Assembly (NCBI GenBank): GCA_001801365.1
Contig: MGXL01000042.1
Location: forward strand, 1 to 8,246
From: Gammaproteobacteria bacterium RBG_16_57_12
Lineage (GTDB): Bacteria > Pseudomonadota > Gammaproteobacteria > RBG-16-57-12
DNA length: 8,246 bases
Direction: 5' to 3'
Shown here: positions 6,312-8,246 of the stretch, in pieces
Numbering within the stretch: position 1 is the stretch's first letter
Layout: every line of letters starts with the position of its first letter
Notes under the pieces: model-generated
What the model saw: the letters and a program-made list of their open reading frames with translations, nothing else
The model's database searches: none
Told to the model about the DNA's origin: nothing
Program-made: the position numbers and the translations under genes

Positions 6312-7582
6312 GCGCTGGTCAGCAGTTTATCCAGCGGCAGGGTCAGCCGGGTGCAGGTGCCGCCCCCTTCACGCTGGTGCAGCGCCACGCTGCCACCGAA
6401 ACGTTCCAGTGTGGCATAAGACAGGAACAGCCCCAGTCCCAGGCCGTGCGCCTTGGTGGAGACAATGCTCGCGCCCAGTTTGCCCGAAATCATCGGGGCG
6501 ACGCCTTTGCCGCGATCGCTGATTTCCAGATTCAACAGGCGTGGCTGCCAGGTTCCGGCAATTTCCACGGGCTGGTCCGAGGCATCGGCGGCATTATTGA
6601 GGATGTTGATAATGGCCTGGGTCAATGTTCTTTCCGCGACGATCATGGGCGCCGGGGTGCTGCCCTGCCAGTGGGTCAGGGGCGGTGCTACCGGCCGCAG
6701 CCTGCGCCATTCCTCGATAATGCTGACCAGGTATTTGTCCAGCGCCAGACCCTGACCCGACTCGGCGCGAATCTGGCCGGCGGATGCCGCGAGATTCGCC
6801 AGGGTGTTTTTGCAGCGGTCGATCTGCGTGCGGATAATGGCCAGCTTTTCAGCATGGCCGGGGGTGGCAGCCAGCTCCTGCTCCAGCTCCTTCGCCACAA
6901 TGGCCATGGTGCTCAGGGGTGTGCCCAGTTCATGCGCGGCGCCCGCCGCCAGTGTGCCCAGGGCGACCAGGTGTTCATCCTTGAGGGATTTTTCCTGGGC
7001 CTCGGCGAGTTTCTTGTCCCGCAGGCGCAGGGTTTCCCCCATCTTGACCACAAACACTGCAATCAGGCTGGCGCTCATGACGAAACCTGACCACATGCCC
7101 ATGACATGCGGGCCATGCGTGCCATGTTCAATGTCTTTGGTATAGGGTAAAGGAATATAAAAAAACAGCAGCAGGGTGTAGCAGGTGATGGTGATGGCGG
7201 CGATCAGCACGGTGTATCGCCCGGACAGCACCGCCGCCGCGACGGTGAGCGGCAGGATGAACAGCATGGTGAACGGGTTGGTGGAGCCGCCGGTGAAATA
7301 CAGTAAAACCGTGAGGCAGATGACATCGATGAGCAGTTGAGCCAGAAAGAGCCTGTCACTCACCTGTATGCCGGCAAGCCACTTCAGGCTGGCCAGGGTC
7401 AGGCCCACCCACAGGAATAAGGTCGTCATCACCGGCGCCACCGGCACCTGAAGATCGATGCCAAACATCGCAACCAGCAGGGCGGTTGACCAGCCGGCAA
7501 TGGCAATGCCCCGCAGCAACAGCAGGCGGTTGAAATTGATCCGGGCGGAGTTTTCCGAGGATAAATCCTGAGTCAGGGCCAT
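6308..7582 (-). CDS. regB: RegB/PrrB-type redox sensor histidine kinase
   Basis: From ATG 7582 the protein has 424 residues. About six hydrophobic membrane segments fill residues 20-180. The loop motif GGSTNPF (98-104) is the RegB quinone-binding signature. The H-box TLAAGAAHELGTPLSTMAI carries phospho-acceptor H217. C257 in QIDRCKN matches the position of the redox-active cysteine of RegB. The ATPase boxes follow: N-box INILNNAADAS (N329/N330), G1 DRGKG (356-360) and G2 HGLGLGLF (379-386). RegB autophosphorylates and passes phosphate to RegA, which is encoded directly downstream. An in-frame TTG at 7624 would add 14 residues with no family support and would lie upstream of the putative promoter, so ATG 7582 is preferred. 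No Shine-Dalgarno precedes it. Confidence 0.95.
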   Translation of the reverse strand: MALTQDLSSENSARINFNRLLLLRGIAIAGWSTALLVAMFGIDLQVPVAPVMTTLFLWVGLTLASLKWLAGIQVSDRLFLAQLLIDVICLTVLLYFTGGSTNPFTMLFILPLTVAAAVLSGRYTVLIAAITITCYTLLLFFYIPLPYTKDIEHGTHGPHVMGMWSGFVMSASLIAVFVVKMGETLRLRDKKLAEAQEKSLKDEHLVALGTLAAGAAHELGTPLSTMAIVAKELEQELAATPGHAEKLAIIRTQIDRCKNTLANLAASAGQIRAESGQGLALDKYLVSIIEEWRRLRPVAPPLTHWQGSTPAPMIVAERTLTQAIINILNNAADASDQPVEIAGTWQPRLLNLEISDRGKGVAPMISGKLGASIVSTKAHGLGLGLFLSYATLERFGGSVALHQREGGGTCTRLTLPLDKLLTSA

Positions 7583-7588
7583 GGCGTG

Positions 7589-7617
7589 ATTGTATCCGAC
7601 TCCCGCCGGGGTGTCCC
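7589..7617 (-). promoter_or_regulatory. Putative regB promoter giving a leaderless start
   Basis: On the minus strand GGGACA (complement of 7612-7617) and TACAAT (complement of 7589-7594) are 17 bp apart. The -10 matches five of six consensus bases and the -35 matches four of six. Start of transcription six to seven bases downstream would fall at the A of the regB ATG (7582). The lack of a Shine-Dalgarno sequence before regB agrees with this. The promoter assignment is inference. Confidence 0.4.
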
Positions 7618-7632
7618 GCGGCAATTCGCCGC
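7618..7632. promoter_or_regulatory. GCGGC-N5-GCCGC dyad, possible RegA binding site
   Basis: GCGGC (7618-7622) and GCCGC (7628-7632) are perfect inverted five-base arms around AATTC. They lie directly against the putative -35 of regB. The form fits the GCGNC...GNCGC dyads reported for RegA/PrrA/ActR proteins, so autoregulation of regBA is plausible. Alternatively it may be a weak hairpin after dapD, but no T tract follows. Confidence 0.4.
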
Positions 7633-7660
7633 AGGCACCACGGCATGATTTGCAGTGAAA

Positions 7661-8246
7661 TCAGAGATCGCGCAGCAGCTCGTTGATGCCCACCTTGCTG
7701 CGGGTCTTCTCGTCGACCTGCTTGACGATGACCGCGCAGTACAGGCTGTACTTGCCGTCGCCGGAGGGCAGATTGCCGGAAACCACCACCGATCCGGTCG
7801 GGATGCGGCCGTAGGTGATTTCGCCGGTCAGCCGGTTGTAGATGCGGGTGCTCTGGCCGATGTACACGCCCATGGAGATCACCGAGCCTTCCTCGACGAT
7901 CACACCCTCGACCACTTCGGAACGCGCGCCGATGAAACAGTTGTCTTCGATGATGGTGGGCGCGGCCTGCAAGGGTTCCAGCACACCGCCGATGCCCACG
8001 CCGCCGGACAGGTGCACGTTCTTGCCGATCTGGGCGCAGGAGCCGACGGTGGCCCAGGTATCGACCATGGTGCCGCTGTCCACATAGGCGCCGATGTTGA
8101 CATAGGAGGGCATCAGCACCACGCCCGGGGCGATGTAGGCGCCCTTGCGCACCGAGGCGGGCGGCACCACGCGCACGCCCTCCTCGCGGAACTGGCGGGC
8201 GTTGTAATCGGCGTATTTGGCGGGCACCTTGTCGTAATAATTGGTG
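7661..8246 (-). CDS. dapD: Tetrahydrodipicolinate N-succinyltransferase DapD (5' end outside window)
   Basis: The frame runs from the window edge to the TGA at 7661-7663, giving about 195 residues of the C-terminal two thirds of DapD (about 275 residues in full). Near-universal DapD blocks are visible: [84 protein letters not shown] and [15 protein letters not shown], ending in [11 protein letters not shown]. These include the left-handed beta-helix hexapeptide repeats. The residues just before ([14 protein letters not shown]) continue the family match, so GTG at 8227 is internal and not a start. The enzyme transfers succinyl from succinyl-CoA to tetrahydrodipicolinate, opening the succinylase branch in which DapE acts later. 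The regB ATG is 78 bp downstream on the same strand. Confidence 0.97.
   Translation of the reverse strand, partial: TNYYDKVPAKYADYNARQFREEGVRVVPPASVRKGAYIAPGVVLMPSYVNIGAYVDSGTMVDTWATVGSCAQIGKNVHLSGGVGIGGVLEPLQAAPTIIEDNCFIGARSEVVEGVIVEEGSVISMGVYIGQSTRIYNRLTGEITYGRIPTGSVVVSGNLPSGDGKYSLYCAVIVKQVDEKTRSKVGINELLRDL

Noticed and set aside
6377..7090. Plus-strand open frame of 237 codons opposite regB
   Set aside because: It is a shadow of the regB kinase domains, with glutamine- and glycine-rich composition typical of antisense GC-rich frames.

Overview
The window looks like a chromosomal segment of a GC-rich gammaproteobacterium. The evidence is the succinylase-branch lysine genes dapD and dapE, a RegB/RegA (PrrBA-type) redox two-component pair and a small PilZ protein, all with proteobacterial-style sequences. 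Genus cannot be fixed from the sequence alone. The window has two halves of different character that meet near position 2690.

Bases 1-2686 (+ strand) are accessory DNA. They hold the 3' end of an AbiEi-type antitoxin gene, a complete AbiEii-type nucleotidyltransferase toxin gene that overlaps it by four bases (type IV toxin-antitoxin / abortive infection), and a decayed REP-associated tyrosine transposase (RAYT) locus flanked by inverted repeat remnants. After that comes an AT-rich gene for a three-domain protein: winged helix, GHKL/HATPase and DUF4325-like STAS. Three exact copies and one degenerate copy of an 11-bp repeat sit directly in front of it. This gene and its repeats are the best candidate for a poorly described system: a DNA-binding protein that carries a SpoIIAB-like ATPase and a SpoIIAA-like STAS domain in one chain.

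Bases 2687-2798 are a convergent intergenic stretch with two hairpins.

Bases 2799-8246 (all - strand) are core-like and GC-rich. In transcription order they are dapD (5' end beyond the window), regB, regA (ATGA overlap with regB), an orphan AAA/STAND-like ATPase behind an AT-rich promoter region with a ten-base-phased TATAC array, dapE with a good sigma70-type promoter, and a PilZ c-di-GMP-binding protein 35 bp behind dapE. DapD and DapE are consecutive-branch enzymes of diaminopimelate/lysine synthesis. RegBA senses redox/quinone state and lies between them. A dyad resembling RegA/PrrA sites abuts a putative regB promoter whose predicted start point coincides with the regB ATG, so regB may be autoregulated and translated from a leaderless message.
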